The notes under the pieces were generated by a model that searched no databases, was not told where the DNA came from, and saw only the letters and a list, made by a program, of their open reading frames with translations. The position numbers were made by a program, and so were the translations under genes. DNA of 64,000 nt, taken from Acidobacteriaceae bacterium. Its GTDB lineage: Bacteria > Acidobacteriota > Terriglobia > Bryobacterales > Bryobacteraceae. Positions within the stretch are counted from its first letter, which is position 1; every line of letters starts with the position of its first letter. The stretch is from positions 1-64,000 of the forward strand of contig JAFAYL010000059.1 of assembly GCA_019240405.1 (NCBI GenBank). The letters are read 5' to 3'. Below are positions 34,920 through 43,713 of the stretch, piece by piece.

Positions 34920-35019
34920 CAGGGCTTGGTAATGCCCGACAGCGGGAACCTGTTTTGCCTGGAATCAGAAAGCTGGGGGCTTTAAAATTATTTGAGAACC
35001 ACCCGGGAACAGACGCCCT

Positions 35020-36204
35020 CTAGCGCAAGGCGCCGAGCCGCTCGCACGCGGAATCGAGTTCGGCGTCAGTCTTGGCATAGCAAAGGCGGACCAGGTTTTC
35101 CCCCCCGGTGCCATGGAAAAACGCGCTTCCGGGAACCGCGGCGATTCCTGTTTGTTTAAGCAGATACATCGCGCGATCCTTGCTGTTATTTCCGGGCAGC
35201 CGGGACACGTCCGCCAAAACGTAGTAGGCGCCTTGGGGCCAACAGGGATTCAGTCCGATTTCTTCCAGCGCATGACAAAGCTGGTTCCGTTTTGCACGAT
35301 ATTCGAGCGCCAAATCTGAATAGAACTGGGCATTTAACTCATTTAAGCCCGCCACCGCGCCCCATTGCAGAGGTGATGGCGCGCAAACGTATACGAGATC
35401 GTGCATATATCCGATAATTCGCGCCCACTCAGGCTGGCAGCAACTGTAGCCGATTCGCCAGCCAGTGATGCTATAGGTTTTAGAAAAACCGGAAATCGTA
35501 ATCGTGCGTTCTGCCATGCCGGGCAGCGCAGCGGGACTGATGTGCGTCCGGCTGTCATACAAAAAGTACTCGTAAATCTCGTCTGTGAAGACAAGCAGGT
35601 CGTGATTCGTCGCAAAGTCCGCAATCCACTCCAGCTCAGTCGCAGTGAAGACCTTCCCGGATGGATTTGCGGGCGTGTTTACCAGGATCGCCTTAGTGCG
35701 TGCTGTAACTGCCGCCTGGAGGTCGTCTGGTGTGAACGACCAATCCGGCGGTTGCATAGTCACGTAGGCGGGTACAGCCTGCGTGGCGCGCAACGTGTTC
35801 ACGTGATAACCGTAATACGGCTCGAAAAGGATGACTTCATCGCCCGGATTCAACAAAGCGAGACAAGCGCAATAAAATGCCCCGGTTGACCCCGAGGTAA
35901 CCGTGATCTGCGTCTCAGGATCTGCGTTGATGCGGTTATATGTGCAAAGCTTTTGAGCGATGGCAGAGCGCAGTTCGTCGATGCCGTCATAGCGTGTGTA
36001 GCTATTGCAATCCCGGCCAATGGCCGCCTTGGCTCCCTCGGCGACGGGGCGCGGTAAGGGAGTGTCACAAACGCCCTGCGCGAGGTTGATACCCTGAACC
36101 TTTTCGCATTCGATGGACATCGCTCGAATCTCGGACTGGATGATCGCCTCGGCTCGTTGCGTCGAAACTCTCAGCATTTTTCCGTTTTGTGTTTGTGCGA
36201 GCAT
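35020..36204 (-). CDS. Class I/II pyridoxal-phosphate aminotransferase (AspC-like)
   Basis: 394 residues from the ATG at 36204; a longer open frame (to 36294) overlaps the upstream gene by 65 nt in another frame and is rejected. Fold-type I motifs: 'INLAQGVCDTPLP', 'YTRYDGIDELRSAIA', 'VTSGSTGAFYCACLALLNPGDEV' (PLP phosphate/ring contacts, shortened), 'VNTPANPSGKVF', 'FTDEIYEYFLYD' and the PLP lysine in 'TISGFSKTYSITGWRIGY'. The C-terminal 'LVRLCYAKTDAEL' holds the carboxylate-binding Arg. It transfers an amino group between an amino acid and a keto acid or keto sugar; the substrate cannot be told from sequence. Near the 3' end of the polysaccharide run, so either an amino donor step or an unrelated hitch-hiker. 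Confidence 0.9.
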   Translation of the reverse strand: MLAQTQNGKMLRVSTQRAEAIIQSEIRAMSIECEKVQGINLAQGVCDTPLPRPVAEGAKAAIGRDCNSYTRYDGIDELRSAIAQKLCTYNRINADPETQITVTSGSTGAFYCACLALLNPGDEVILFEPYYGYHVNTLRATQAVPAYVTMQPPDWSFTPDDLQAAVTARTKAILVNTPANPSGKVFTATELEWIADFATNHDLLVFTDEIYEYFLYDSRTHISPAALPGMAERTITISGFSKTYSITGWRIGYSCCQPEWARIIGYMHDLVYVCAPSPLQWGAVAGLNELNAQFYSDLALEYRAKRNQLCHALEEIGLNPCWPQGAYYVLADVSRLPGNNSKDRAMYLLKQTGIAAVPGSAFFHGTGGENLVRLCYAKTDAELDSACERLGALR

Positions 36205-36229
36205 TGCAGTGTTTTCTGTCCTTAATTCC

Positions 36230-37288
36230 TCAGCCGAATGGTTGCAAACGAAGGTTATCAGAGGAGAATGCTTCGGCGTTGTTTCCAGATACATGGAAGC
36301 GTCCTAGCAGTTGTTGGCGTAATTGGACGGCCTTCATCGCGGCGGTGCGAAGCGTGCCGAAAGCGAAACGCGACTTACGAAATTGGGGATACGAGAAAGG
36401 CCGCCCCCCATAACGTGTCTTATATCGTCCGTAACCACCCGCGCCACCCCAGTCGAACACCTCAATCCCACGCCGTTTCCAATATGTCAGCGCGTACCAG
36501 TTCATCAGCTGGTTAGGGCACAAATGCACCTTATCTCGACGGCTGGCATTACCCCAGTAGAATGCAACCTTATTCAGACCGACGTAAATTGATGTAGCTA
36601 TGCAAACGTTGTGGCGATCCCGAGCGCGCAGTAACAAGAGCGAGCCAGAGGAAAGCAGATGCTTGAGCAACTGTTGCACTCTCTCGGCCCCATACGAAGG
36701 AACAAGCTCTTGCCGCAGAAATACTTCTTTCAACTGTTCGTAATATTCCTCGCTAAAGGCGTCATCGTTAGCCTCTTCGACCCAGACGCCACTCCGTTCC
36801 GCTTTGCGTATATTGGAGCGGCACGAGTGCTGCATGCTTTTCAGGATTTCGTCTTCTGATCTAGTCAGATCGGTCGTGAAGGTTTCGGCAAAATCATACG
36901 AATAACCGGCGCGCTCGCCGTGTTGCGGGGAAAAGCGCAGATCCGAGATCTCCAGATGAAAGCATCGCAGATGGCGAAATGCAAAACCTTCGAGGGCCTG
37001 CAGGGCTTCTCCATATGAAACATCGGGCAACAAATTGAAGCCCATGAAGGGAGTAGTCCAGCCCGGTAACGGACTTCCTAAGATGCGCACTCCCATTCGG
37101 GAGAACAGCAACCCGGTGAAATACCCCACGATCTGCCCCGAATCGTGAAGGGCAGCAACTATCGGCGTCGCGTTCTGTGATTCAGCCAAGAAGCTGACCC
37201 ATCCGCGTGTCTGAAATACGACGCGGTCGGGGAAGCGATCGAGGGCATCCCAGTCTACTCGATCAGTTGGGACCTGAGACAAATGCAC
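36230..37288 (-). CDS. FemAB/GNAT-like acyltransferase family protein
   Basis: 352 residues with a GTG start. Two GNAT-fold halves of the FemAB type: the second half carries 'MQHSCRSNIRKAERSGVWVEEAND' (shortened here), the Arg-rich helix typical of FemABX and of BcsL/CelD-like acetyltransferases, and 'FYWGNASRRDK ... NQLMNWYALTYWKRRGIEVFDWGGAGGYGRYKTRYGG' in part, the substrate-binding motif of XrtA- or polysaccharide-associated members. The family transfers amino acids from tRNA or acyl groups from CoA to amino sugars or lipid-linked sugars. In this cluster it could acylate a 4-amino sugar; see the legionaminate finding. Cytoplasmic, no signal peptide. Confidence 0.82.
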   Translation of the reverse strand: MHLSQVPTDRVDWDALDRFPDRVVFQTRGWVSFLAESQNATPIVAALHDSGQIVGYFTGLLFSRMGVRILGSPLPGWTTPFMGFNLLPDVSYGEALQALEGFAFRHLRCFHLEISDLRFSPQHGERAGYSYDFAETFTTDLTRSEDEILKSMQHSCRSNIRKAERSGVWVEEANDDAFSEEYYEQLKEVFLRQELVPSYGAERVQQLLKHLLSSGSLLLLRARDRHNVCIATSIYVGLNKVAFYWGNASRRDKVHLCPNQLMNWYALTYWKRRGIEVFDWGGAGGYGRYKTRYGGRPFSYPQFRKSRFAFGTLRTAAMKAVQLRQQLLGRFHVSGNNAEAFSSDNLRLQPFG

Positions 37289-37339
37289 CGTTTACATGCT
37301 TACAGGCATGTCGTGAGCGGAAAGAGTGGCGTGCGCTCA

Positions 37340-38494
37340 CTAATCTCCAACGCCGGCCGCCAGCGCTGTAGCGTTCTCCAATCCGTGCAATTTGTATGCG
37401 AACTGTCGAATGCTTTGAATCGTAAGCCCGACGTGCTGCTCTGTAGTTTCGGCGCTCATAGGCAAAGAAATGACTTCACGGCAGATTCGCTCGGTATTTG
37501 GCAGGTATGGGCGACCTAAGTTCAATCCTGCGTGCTCCCACATTGGTTTAGGCCAGCTGACTAGAGTCTCAATGCCATCATTCCGCAGGTGCTCGCGCAA
37601 CTCGATACGGTGTTGGGCGCAAAGCACGAAATTTTGAAATACATCAAAGTGCCCGGGACCGTCATAGGGCGGCAGCGTGATGCCAGGCAATCCGTGTAGC
37701 CCTTCGTAATAGAGGAGCGCTATCTTGCGGCGATGTTGTATCCAATCCGGCACGTGCCGGAGCTTGCGATCCAACACTGCGGCCTGGACGTTATCGAGAA
37801 GAGCGGTCTGACCATGGTGATGGAATTCGCCAGTCTCACGGTCTTCGCCGTTGTAGCGCAGGCGGATCGCCATGCGAGCGACGTCCGGATCATTCGTCGT
37901 GATCGCGCCTCCGTCTCCAAATCCGCCCAACAACTTAAAGGGATAGAAACTGAAACAACCTGTCAATCCGAAGGCGCCGGCACGCACGCCCTGGTACTCG
38001 GCGCCGACCGCTTGTGCGGAGTCTTCAACGACCTTAATGCCGTGCCGGTCGGCGATGTCCATGATGCGATCCATCTTGCATACGCGCCCGTTGAGGGAGA
38101 CAGGGATAACTCCCGTGGTGCGAGAAGTAATCGCCGCCTCAAATGCATCCGGGTCCATATTGAAGTCGTCGGAGACTTCGACGAGCACTGGCGTCGCTCC
38201 CACGTTTACGATGGCGGACACGGTGGCCACAAAAGTGTGAGCGACCGTGATTACTTCGTCCCCGGGTCGAATACCGGCCGCGCGAAGAGAAAACTCCAGA
38301 GCATGATAGCCGCTATTAAGGCCAACAGCATACCTGACCCCGATGAATGAAGCAAAGTTCGCTTCAAAGTCTTTTAGCTGCTGACGGAAGATCAAGTCCC
38401 CCTTGAAAAGACAATCCTGGATAGCTCCATCAATTTCCAATTTCAAATTTTGATAATGCTTCCTGGGATCAACGAACGGAACCTTATAAGTCAC
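37340..38494 (-). CDS. DegT/DnrJ/EryC1/StrS sugar aminotransferase
   Basis: 384 residues with GTG start preceded by GGAGG six bases upstream; the start overlaps the transketolase C-subunit gene by 11 nt. PLP-enzyme marks: 'YAVGLNSGYHALEFSLRAAGI' (part), 'GDEVITVAHTFVATVSAI', 'VVEDSAQAVGAEY', the PLP lysine in 'CFSFYPFKLLGGFGDGG', and 'LRYNGEDRETGEFHHHGQTALLDNVQAAVL' region, shortened. These enzymes put an amino group on a keto nucleotide sugar, usually 3- or 4-keto, using glutamate. Directly next to the split transketolase, which suggests a shared pathway. Confidence 0.92.
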   Translation of the reverse strand: MTYKVPFVDPRKHYQNLKLEIDGAIQDCLFKGDLIFRQQLKDFEANFASFIGVRYAVGLNSGYHALEFSLRAAGIRPGDEVITVAHTFVATVSAIVNVGATPVLVEVSDDFNMDPDAFEAAITSRTTGVIPVSLNGRVCKMDRIMDIADRHGIKVVEDSAQAVGAEYQGVRAGAFGLTGCFSFYPFKLLGGFGDGGAITTNDPDVARMAIRLRYNGEDRETGEFHHHGQTALLDNVQAAVLDRKLRHVPDWIQHRRKIALLYYEGLHGLPGITLPPYDGPGHFDVFQNFVLCAQHRIELREHLRNDGIETLVSWPKPMWEHAGLNLGRPYLPNTERICREVISLPMSAETTEQHVGLTIQSIRQFAYKLHGLENATALAAGVGD

Positions 38495-39482
38495 AAACTT
38501 CCTCCGTTAAATGAATGTGGTGGTTCACGGGTTCAGATAATACAGGCTTTCGTCTGACGCTGGAATCAATAACATCGAACACTGAATTTAGGATTCCATC
38601 CAATGTCAATGCGTACGAGCTCTTCAAATACTCGTGACTGCCCACCAACGACGTAAACTTCGGGGGCAAGCCAAGGCGTTTAAACGGGACACGAACATCG
38701 GGCAGTTCGGCTAGGCACTCGGCTACCGCGCTTCCCAGACCCCCCGAAATGCTGTGTTCCTCAAGCGTGATCACCGCGTGGGTTTCCTGGACCGCCCTCA
38801 GCAGAGCGTCGGTATCCAATGGCTTAATCGTATGCATGCTGAGCACTCTGGCGTGAATCCCGTCGCGCGAGAGCCGCTCGGCGACTTGCATTGTGGTGTA
38901 CAGCATTGTGCCGGTCGCGACGAGTGTAACATCGCGTCCATTCGACAGCTGAATGGCTTTTCCTATCTGGAAATCCACTGCGCGGTCATGGACGCGGGGC
39001 TCTCCGGCCCTTCCTAAGCGAAGATAGGCGGGACCGTCGTTGGCGACTAGGGCCTGAGTGGCCAGCTCGGCCTCAAGCGGATCTCCCGGAGCGATAACCG
39101 TCATGTTCGGGAGCACCCTCATCATTGCAATATCCTCCGTTGCGTGATGACTTATGCCGAGCGCGCCATAAGCTAGCCCCCCACCGACGCTAACGATCTT
39201 CACATTCGCATTGTGGTAACAGACATCATTGCGGATCTGCTCGATGCAGCGCAGCGTCGGAAAGTTTGCGATCGAGTAAGTAAACACGATTTTTCCGCAT
39301 AGCGCCATACCGGCGGCAATGCCTGTCATGTTCTGTTCCGCCACCCCGGCATTTACAAACTGGGCCGGGTACTCTTCCGCGAACTTATCAACTACGCCAA
39401 ATCCCAAATCACCCACAACCAGAGTGATGCGTTGGTTCTGCCCCGCAAGTTCCAGTAAGGTTCGCACAAAGGCTGTTCTCAT
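38484..39482 (-). CDS. Transketolase, C-terminal subunit (pyrimidine plus C-domain)
   Basis: 332 residues. ATG at 39482 is chosen because AAGGA lies seven bases upstream; an in-frame TTG at 39503 has no such site. Motifs of the pyrimidine-binding domain: 'RITLVVGDLGFGVV', 'FVNAGVAEQNMTGIAAGMAL' with the Glu that activates thiamine, 'GALGISHHATEDIAMMRVLP', and the C-terminal transketolase domain 'VTLVATGTML', 'VITLEEHSISGGLGSAVAE'. With the next gene it makes a heteromeric ThDP-dependent transketolase that moves a two-carbon ketol unit between sugar phosphates or related substrates. Copy B of a short repeat lies in the spacer to the N-subunit gene. Confidence 0.93.
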   Translation of the reverse strand: MRTAFVRTLLELAGQNQRITLVVGDLGFGVVDKFAEEYPAQFVNAGVAEQNMTGIAAGMALCGKIVFTYSIANFPTLRCIEQIRNDVCYHNANVKIVSVGGGLAYGALGISHHATEDIAMMRVLPNMTVIAPGDPLEAELATQALVANDGPAYLRLGRAGEPRVHDRAVDFQIGKAIQLSNGRDVTLVATGTMLYTTMQVAERLSRDGIHARVLSMHTIKPLDTDALLRAVQETHAVITLEEHSISGGLGSAVAECLAELPDVRVPFKRLGLPPKFTSLVGSHEYLKSSYALTLDGILNSVFDVIDSSVRRKPVLSEPVNHHIHLTEEVCDL

Positions 39483-39506
39483 GTCGTAATCCTTAGCTCT
39501 CAAATT

Positions 39507-39542
39507 CTAAATTCGTAAGTGCGTATAACACGCTATTAGCAA
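39507..39542. repeat. Copy B of the short dispersed repeat
   Basis: Same pattern as 33729-33766, 36 nt. It reaches into the last codons and stop of the transketolase N-subunit gene (stop at 39536-39538) and covers most of the spacer to the C-subunit gene. Two copies in one cluster within 6 kb are too alike to be chance, but the nature of the unit is unknown. Confidence 0.55.
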
Positions 39543-40381
39543 TACAGCAGCTCCTCAAGCGCCTTCTGCAACTCCTGTTCGTCTGGCGCCCGATAGTGCC
39601 AAAGAAGTTTATCTTCCATAAAGCTGATGCCTTTCCCTTTGATGGTGTGAGCGATAATGCATGTCGGCGCATCCTTCTGGAGCGAGGCTTCAGTAAAGGC
39701 GCGCTCGAGCGCAGCTATATCATGGCCGTCTACTTCGCTGACGGCCCACCGGCAAGCAATCCACTTATCGGCAAACGGATGGAGATCAAGCACTTCTGAC
39801 ACTCGGCCGATGCTTTGTATCTTGTTGTAATCTACGACTGCGACCAAATTGTCTAGTTTGTGATGACCGGCGAACAGCATGGCCTCCAAAGTAGAGCCTT
39901 CGTCGCATTCGCCATCGCTGAGAATGGCGAAGACACGATAAGGTCGACCCTGCCGCTTGCCGGCGAGCGCCATGCCGCATGCGAGTGGAAGCCCATGGCC
40001 GAGAGAACCCGTCGATACCTCGACTCCTGGGATACCGTAGTGCGTGATATGGCCAGGGAGCGGAGAGCCATCCTTATAGAAAGTGGCCAGCCAACTTTTG
40101 GGGAAAAAGCCTAATTCCGCGAGGACTGCATACACGGCCGCACAGGCGTGGCCTTTGCTGAGGATAAAGCGGTCACGATCCGGACATTTGACGGACGCGG
40201 GGTCGATGCGCAATATGCGGCCGTAGAGAACAGCGAGAATATCCACTATTGAAAGGCAAGATCCTATATGCGAGCTTTTCGCAGAATGGATCATCTGAAT
40301 GACGTCCACTCTAATTGCACGAGCGAGAGAGCGCAAGTCACGCGAGCTAGAACTGCCGTTTGTAGCTGCTAATGTTTGCAT
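39536..40381 (-). CDS. Transketolase, N-terminal subunit (ThDP pyrophosphate domain)
   Basis: 281 residues. ThDP-binding features: 'AKSSHIGSCLSIVDILAVLYG', 'DRFILSKGHACAAVYAVLAELG' region (H and G contact ThDP), 'GIPGVEVSTGSLGHGLPLACGMALAGK' region, the GDG-N motif in the form 'ILSDGECDEGSTLEAMLFA' and 'NLVAVVDYNKIQS'. Only the PP domain is present, so it must pair with the C-subunit encoded downstream. Two-gene transketolases are known in archaea, in some sugar-nucleotide clusters and in ansamycin/aminoshikimate clusters. Starts right after the undecaprenyl sugar transferase gene. Confidence 0.93.
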   Translation of the reverse strand: MQTLAATNGSSSSRDLRSLARAIRVDVIQMIHSAKSSHIGSCLSIVDILAVLYGRILRIDPASVKCPDRDRFILSKGHACAAVYAVLAELGFFPKSWLATFYKDGSPLPGHITHYGIPGVEVSTGSLGHGLPLACGMALAGKRQGRPYRVFAILSDGECDEGSTLEAMLFAGHHKLDNLVAVVDYNKIQSIGRVSEVLDLHPFADKWIACRWAVSEVDGHDIAALERAFTEASLQKDAPTCIIAHTIKGKGISFMEDKLLWHYRAPDEQELQKALEELLYC

Positions 40382-40388
40382 AAGTTTT

Positions 40389-41006
40389 TTACCGGATTGC
40401 TTCGCTTTTGGTCCTAGTTTTGAAGAGTAAGCTCAAGGTTCCAAACAAGATCTGTAAGTCGATCCAAAACGACTGCCGTCGGACGTACTCAAGGCCTAAT
40501 CGAAGTTTTTCGGGCCGGATTTTCTCCTGATATGCGCGGTGCGGGTCCGCACTGCCTTTAAGAATTTCTCCTTCGTTATGGAATCTCATGCTTGCCCAGT
40601 CCGTTATCCCAGGAGGAACATTCAAAAGCTCGCGCTCCTCCGAGGTGTAGAGGTCTACTTCGGCCGGCACTTCGGGCCGTGGACCTACGAAGCTCATTTC
40701 TCCTTTGAGGACGTTTACTAGCTGGGGTAACTCGTCAAGCTTGTAGCGCCGCAGGATACGCCCGAGTTTAGTAACCCGGGGATCATCTTCGGATGTTGAG
40801 GGACCGCCGATTTTGTCGGCATTGAGAACCATCGTTCGAAACTTATAAAGACGAAACGGGCGGCCGAATCGGCCCACTCGAGTTCCGCCATAGATTGCTG
40901 GCCCGGGTGTAAGAATTCTGATAAGAATCGCAATCCCTCCTATCACAGGTGATAAGAAGACGAGACCGACTATTGCGAATGCCAGGTCAAATGCTCGCTT
41001 GAGCAC
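40389..41006 (-). CDS. Undecaprenyl-phosphate sugar-1-phosphate transferase (initiating enzyme)
   Basis: 205 residues, the short form of the bacterial sugar transferase family (PglC/WcaJ C-terminal type). N-terminal membrane helix 'FDLAFAIVGLVFLSPVIGGIAI' (residues 5-26), then 'LYKFRTMVLNADKIGG', 'RRYKLDELPQLVNVLKGEMSFVGPRP' in part and 'PPGITDWASMRFHNEGEIL', the catalytic and substrate-binding signatures. It attaches the first sugar phosphate to undecaprenyl phosphate on the cytoplasmic face of the inner membrane. 'DELPQL' and 'SFVGPRPE' are diagnostic. Acceptable only as initiating transferase; the sugar cannot be told. Confidence 0.94.
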   Translation of the reverse strand: MLKRAFDLAFAIVGLVFLSPVIGGIAILIRILTPGPAIYGGTRVGRFGRPFRLYKFRTMVLNADKIGGPSTSEDDPRVTKLGRILRRYKLDELPQLVNVLKGEMSFVGPRPEVPAEVDLYTSEERELLNVPPGITDWASMRFHNEGEILKGSADPHRAYQEKIRPEKLRLGLEYVRRQSFWIDLQILFGTLSLLFKTRTKSEAIR

Positions 41007-41063
41007 TGATTACTCCTTATTTGGGGATAGCTAGCCTAGTAGCTCGCTGAAACAGTTGTTCCG

Positions 41064-42224
41064 CTATTGCAATGTATGCTGTCGGACCGGATCTATTAAG
41101 TCAAAAATTCCTCGCGAAAGGCCGTCGCGGAGAAAACCGATGACGCGATCGCACTCGGAAAAGGTTACGCCCGCATGGCATGGTAACGTGACGACGTGGC
41201 GGGCAACCCGCTCGGCTCTTGGGCAGCTTCCGGACTGATACGCGACAGCGTTCCATTGCGACTCAGGCAACGGATGTACAGGCGAGGAGAACCAATCGCC
41301 AATTTCTACGCGGCGTTTCCTCGCTTCGTGCAATAAGTTAGTCTTGTTTGTTACTTGCAGCGGGTAGCAAAGCAAAACAGGCTCGCAACGGAGATCGCAT
41401 TCAAAACATTGCAAGCCAATGCTCTGTAGCCCGGCAGCATATCTCTCCGCAAGCATTTTATGACGGGCGATTACCTCGCTGCCTTTGGACATCATTCTTT
41501 CGAGGCGTGAGCGAAGCGAGCGTGGCAGTCCTTTCGCGTAATCGGGACCAAGCCTTCCTTCAAAACTGTCGGGCGTCCAAGTTGCCACAGCAACGCCTTT
41601 TCTCGAGAGTGCGCGATAGAGGTCGCGAATGTGCCAGAAAAGCCGTGGGTGTTTCGTAAGCTCGTAAGCCGCGTACTGGAGGTGAACTTTAGCGATCTCG
41701 CCGAGCCCAGAATCTCTGAAGTATGTGTACTGCGCTTTTACTTTCGAGCATAACGGCTCGGAATTGACAACAGCGGCGCCGCCCATGCCGATAATGAATG
41801 GTTTGCCAGGATCATAAGAATAGAACGCGGCGACACCAATTGAACCTAAAGACTTATTCTTGTACTTCGATCCCCACACATGACAGGCATCCTCGATAAC
41901 GGCGAGATGATGCCGGCGGGCAACCGCCATAATGGGGTCCATGTCGCAGGGAATGCCGTAAGTGTGTTGTGCGAGTATGACCTTTGTGCGTGGAGTAATG
42001 TGTCGCTCCAAGTCATCGGGATCGAGATTATATGTTGCAGGATTGATATCTACGTAAACTGGTTGAGCCCGCATGCCGAGGATGGGGCTCGGAACTGCAA
42101 CACACGTAAATGCGGGAATGAGAACCTCATCGCCAGGCTGCAAATCGAGGCCACGCAGAAGGCTATAAAAGGCAACACGGCCGCGGAAAAAATAGAATGT
42201 ATTGTCGGCGGTAAAAGGTTGCAT
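41064..42224 (-). CDS. DegT/DnrJ/EryC1/StrS aminotransferase-like protein
   Basis: 386 residues. 'GRVAFYSLLRGLDLQPGDEVLIPAFTC', shortened, 'AVIEDACHVWGSKYKNKSLG' and 'FYSYDPGKPFIIGMGGAAVVN' correspond to the PLP-site segments. The position expected for the Schiff-base lysine reads 'DPGKPFIIG', so Lys is retained within a divergent context. It lies between wzy-like and initiating transferase genes. As a second DegT enzyme beside the one at 37340, it may act on another sugar of the repeat unit or be a degenerate binding protein. Function is inferred from family only. Confidence 0.85.
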   Translation of the reverse strand: MQPFTADNTFYFFRGRVAFYSLLRGLDLQPGDEVLIPAFTCVAVPSPILGMRAQPVYVDINPATYNLDPDDLERHITPRTKVILAQHTYGIPCDMDPIMAVARRHHLAVIEDACHVWGSKYKNKSLGSIGVAAFYSYDPGKPFIIGMGGAAVVNSEPLCSKVKAQYTYFRDSGLGEIAKVHLQYAAYELTKHPRLFWHIRDLYRALSRKGVAVATWTPDSFEGRLGPDYAKGLPRSLRSRLERMMSKGSEVIARHKMLAERYAAGLQSIGLQCFECDLRCEPVLLCYPLQVTNKTNLLHEARKRRVEIGDWFSSPVHPLPESQWNAVAYQSGSCPRAERVARHVVTLPCHAGVTFSECDRVIGFLRDGLSRGIFDLIDPVRQHTLQ

Positions 42225-42302
42225 ACCGTGTTATGCGACTGGGGTGCTCGATCCGTACCGTGAATTAAAGATCGGAAAACCGGGGACGCGAGTTACTCGG
42301 AA

Positions 42303-43661
42303 CTACGAGGCGATCCAGCGCTGGCGATCGGGCAGAGGAACCCAGTTCGGGCCAGCGTTGATCCTGCGCTTATACAACGCAATGACCGCCAGGTGAGCGA
42401 CGATATTGGCGCCAAAAATGAGTCCGAGCGTATAAAGAAAGGAGGTGATTCCTGCTTCATTGGCGAGGCCGCCAAAAAATGCAAACATAACGTAGGAGAT
42501 ATGCCATTGTAATTTGCTCGTCGCGCCCGCCGCCCAGCGCCGGAGTATACCGAGGCCGATTCCGACTATGAACATATACAGCACCAAAGTATATAGGCCG
42601 TCATCAGCATACACGCTGCCAATTAAGCCAATGGCGGGTGTTTCGCCTTTGTATATGTGACCGTCGGAGTGAACCATAAAGCCAAGCCCCGTCGTCGGCT
42701 GCGATTGTTTATCCTCATCGATCATGCGCGGTACCCACGCAGTCAGAGCAAATTTCGCTTCTGGGTAACCTGCGAACAGGTATCGATACTTCGGCCACAA
42801 ATTAACAAACTGACAGTATCCGCGATACACGCCATCATCGCCCCATCTAGTTCCCATGGGGCCGAGTACGTCAGTGACGAGGGTATCCATCGTCAACGCG
42901 TGCTCGTTTTTGGAAAGCAACTCAGACTTGATTCCTATGCCGAGGAGCGCCACGAGGGCGCAGGCCAACACCACTTTGGGCCTCGCGAGGGACCAGAATC
43001 GCCGTGGATTGTAGGTGTATAGAACCAGAGCCGACCATAGGATGGGAAACTCAAAGCCGCCCTTATTAGCCCTCAGAAAGAGCGAGACGAACAACATTGC
43101 GCCGAGCGACAGCAGGAACTGCGAAGTTTTTCGCGCAAAGGGCAGTAACAAGGCGAGCCCAAAGACCGCGATGTCGGAACCGCGGTAAAAGAACCCACCG
43201 GTTTTGCCTGGGTCGCCGGCTCTGAAGGTATTTATGCCAAGGAAGAAACTGCTCGAGCTGAGGGCGCCCGTGAGCCAGATCGTGATCCCAGCCATAATGA
43301 GTCCCAAGCCAGCGAGTGCCGCCCCTGTATATCCGACGAACCGCAACTCGTTAGTTGAAAAGTCCCTACTTACCGGATCGGGCCGAGGATTGACCAAGAA
43401 GAGACCTGCAAGTAGGACCGCAAAAGCGAGTATGTGAAGCATCGTGGGATAGCTGCGAAACGCAAATTCGCCGCCGCGCAACGGCAGAGTGCTTGGATGG
43501 AGATTGTAATCGAGTAGTAACTGAGCTGCGTCTGTAAGCACAGCCAGCCCCAAAATAAACGCGCAGAAGCCTTCGACCGAAGCAATGCTTCGTACCCGAA
43601 TGACCAAACAGAACGTGCCCAAAAGGCAAAGCGTCAGAACTAGAAACTCTAGGATATCCAT
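42303..43661 (-). CDS. wzy: O-antigen/EPS polymerase-like membrane protein (Wzy type)
   Basis: 452 residues from the ATG at 43661; the frame opens further upstream (43757) but that part overlaps the next gene and lacks hydrophobic character. About eleven membrane segments, with a large periplasmic loop between ~250 and ~350 ('DVLGPMGTRWGDDGVYRGYC', 'SQPTTGLGFMVHSDGHIYKG'), which fits oligosaccharide repeat-unit polymerases. These proteins have no strongly conserved motif; the call rests on topology and on position in the polysaccharide run between flippase and initiating transferase genes. Confidence 0.72.
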   Translation of the reverse strand: MDILEFLVLTLCLLGTFCLVIRVRSIASVEGFCAFILGLAVLTDAAQLLLDYNLHPSTLPLRGGEFAFRSYPTMLHILAFAVLLAGLFLVNPRPDPVSRDFSTNELRFVGYTGAALAGLGLIMAGITIWLTGALSSSSFFLGINTFRAGDPGKTGGFFYRGSDIAVFGLALLLPFARKTSQFLLSLGAMLFVSLFLRANKGGFEFPILWSALVLYTYNPRRFWSLARPKVVLACALVALLGIGIKSELLSKNEHALTMDTLVTDVLGPMGTRWGDDGVYRGYCQFVNLWPKYRYLFAGYPEAKFALTAWVPRMIDEDKQSQPTTGLGFMVHSDGHIYKGETPAIGLIGSVYADDGLYTLVLYMFIVGIGLGILRRWAAGATSKLQWHISYVMFAFFGGLANEAGITSFLYTLGLIFGANIVAHLAVIALYKRRINAGPNWVPLPDRQRWIAS

Positions 43662-43713
43662 TGGTTCAAAACCGCGTGTATGTTTAGGATATTGCGGAAG
43701 CCAGCGATTGGAT

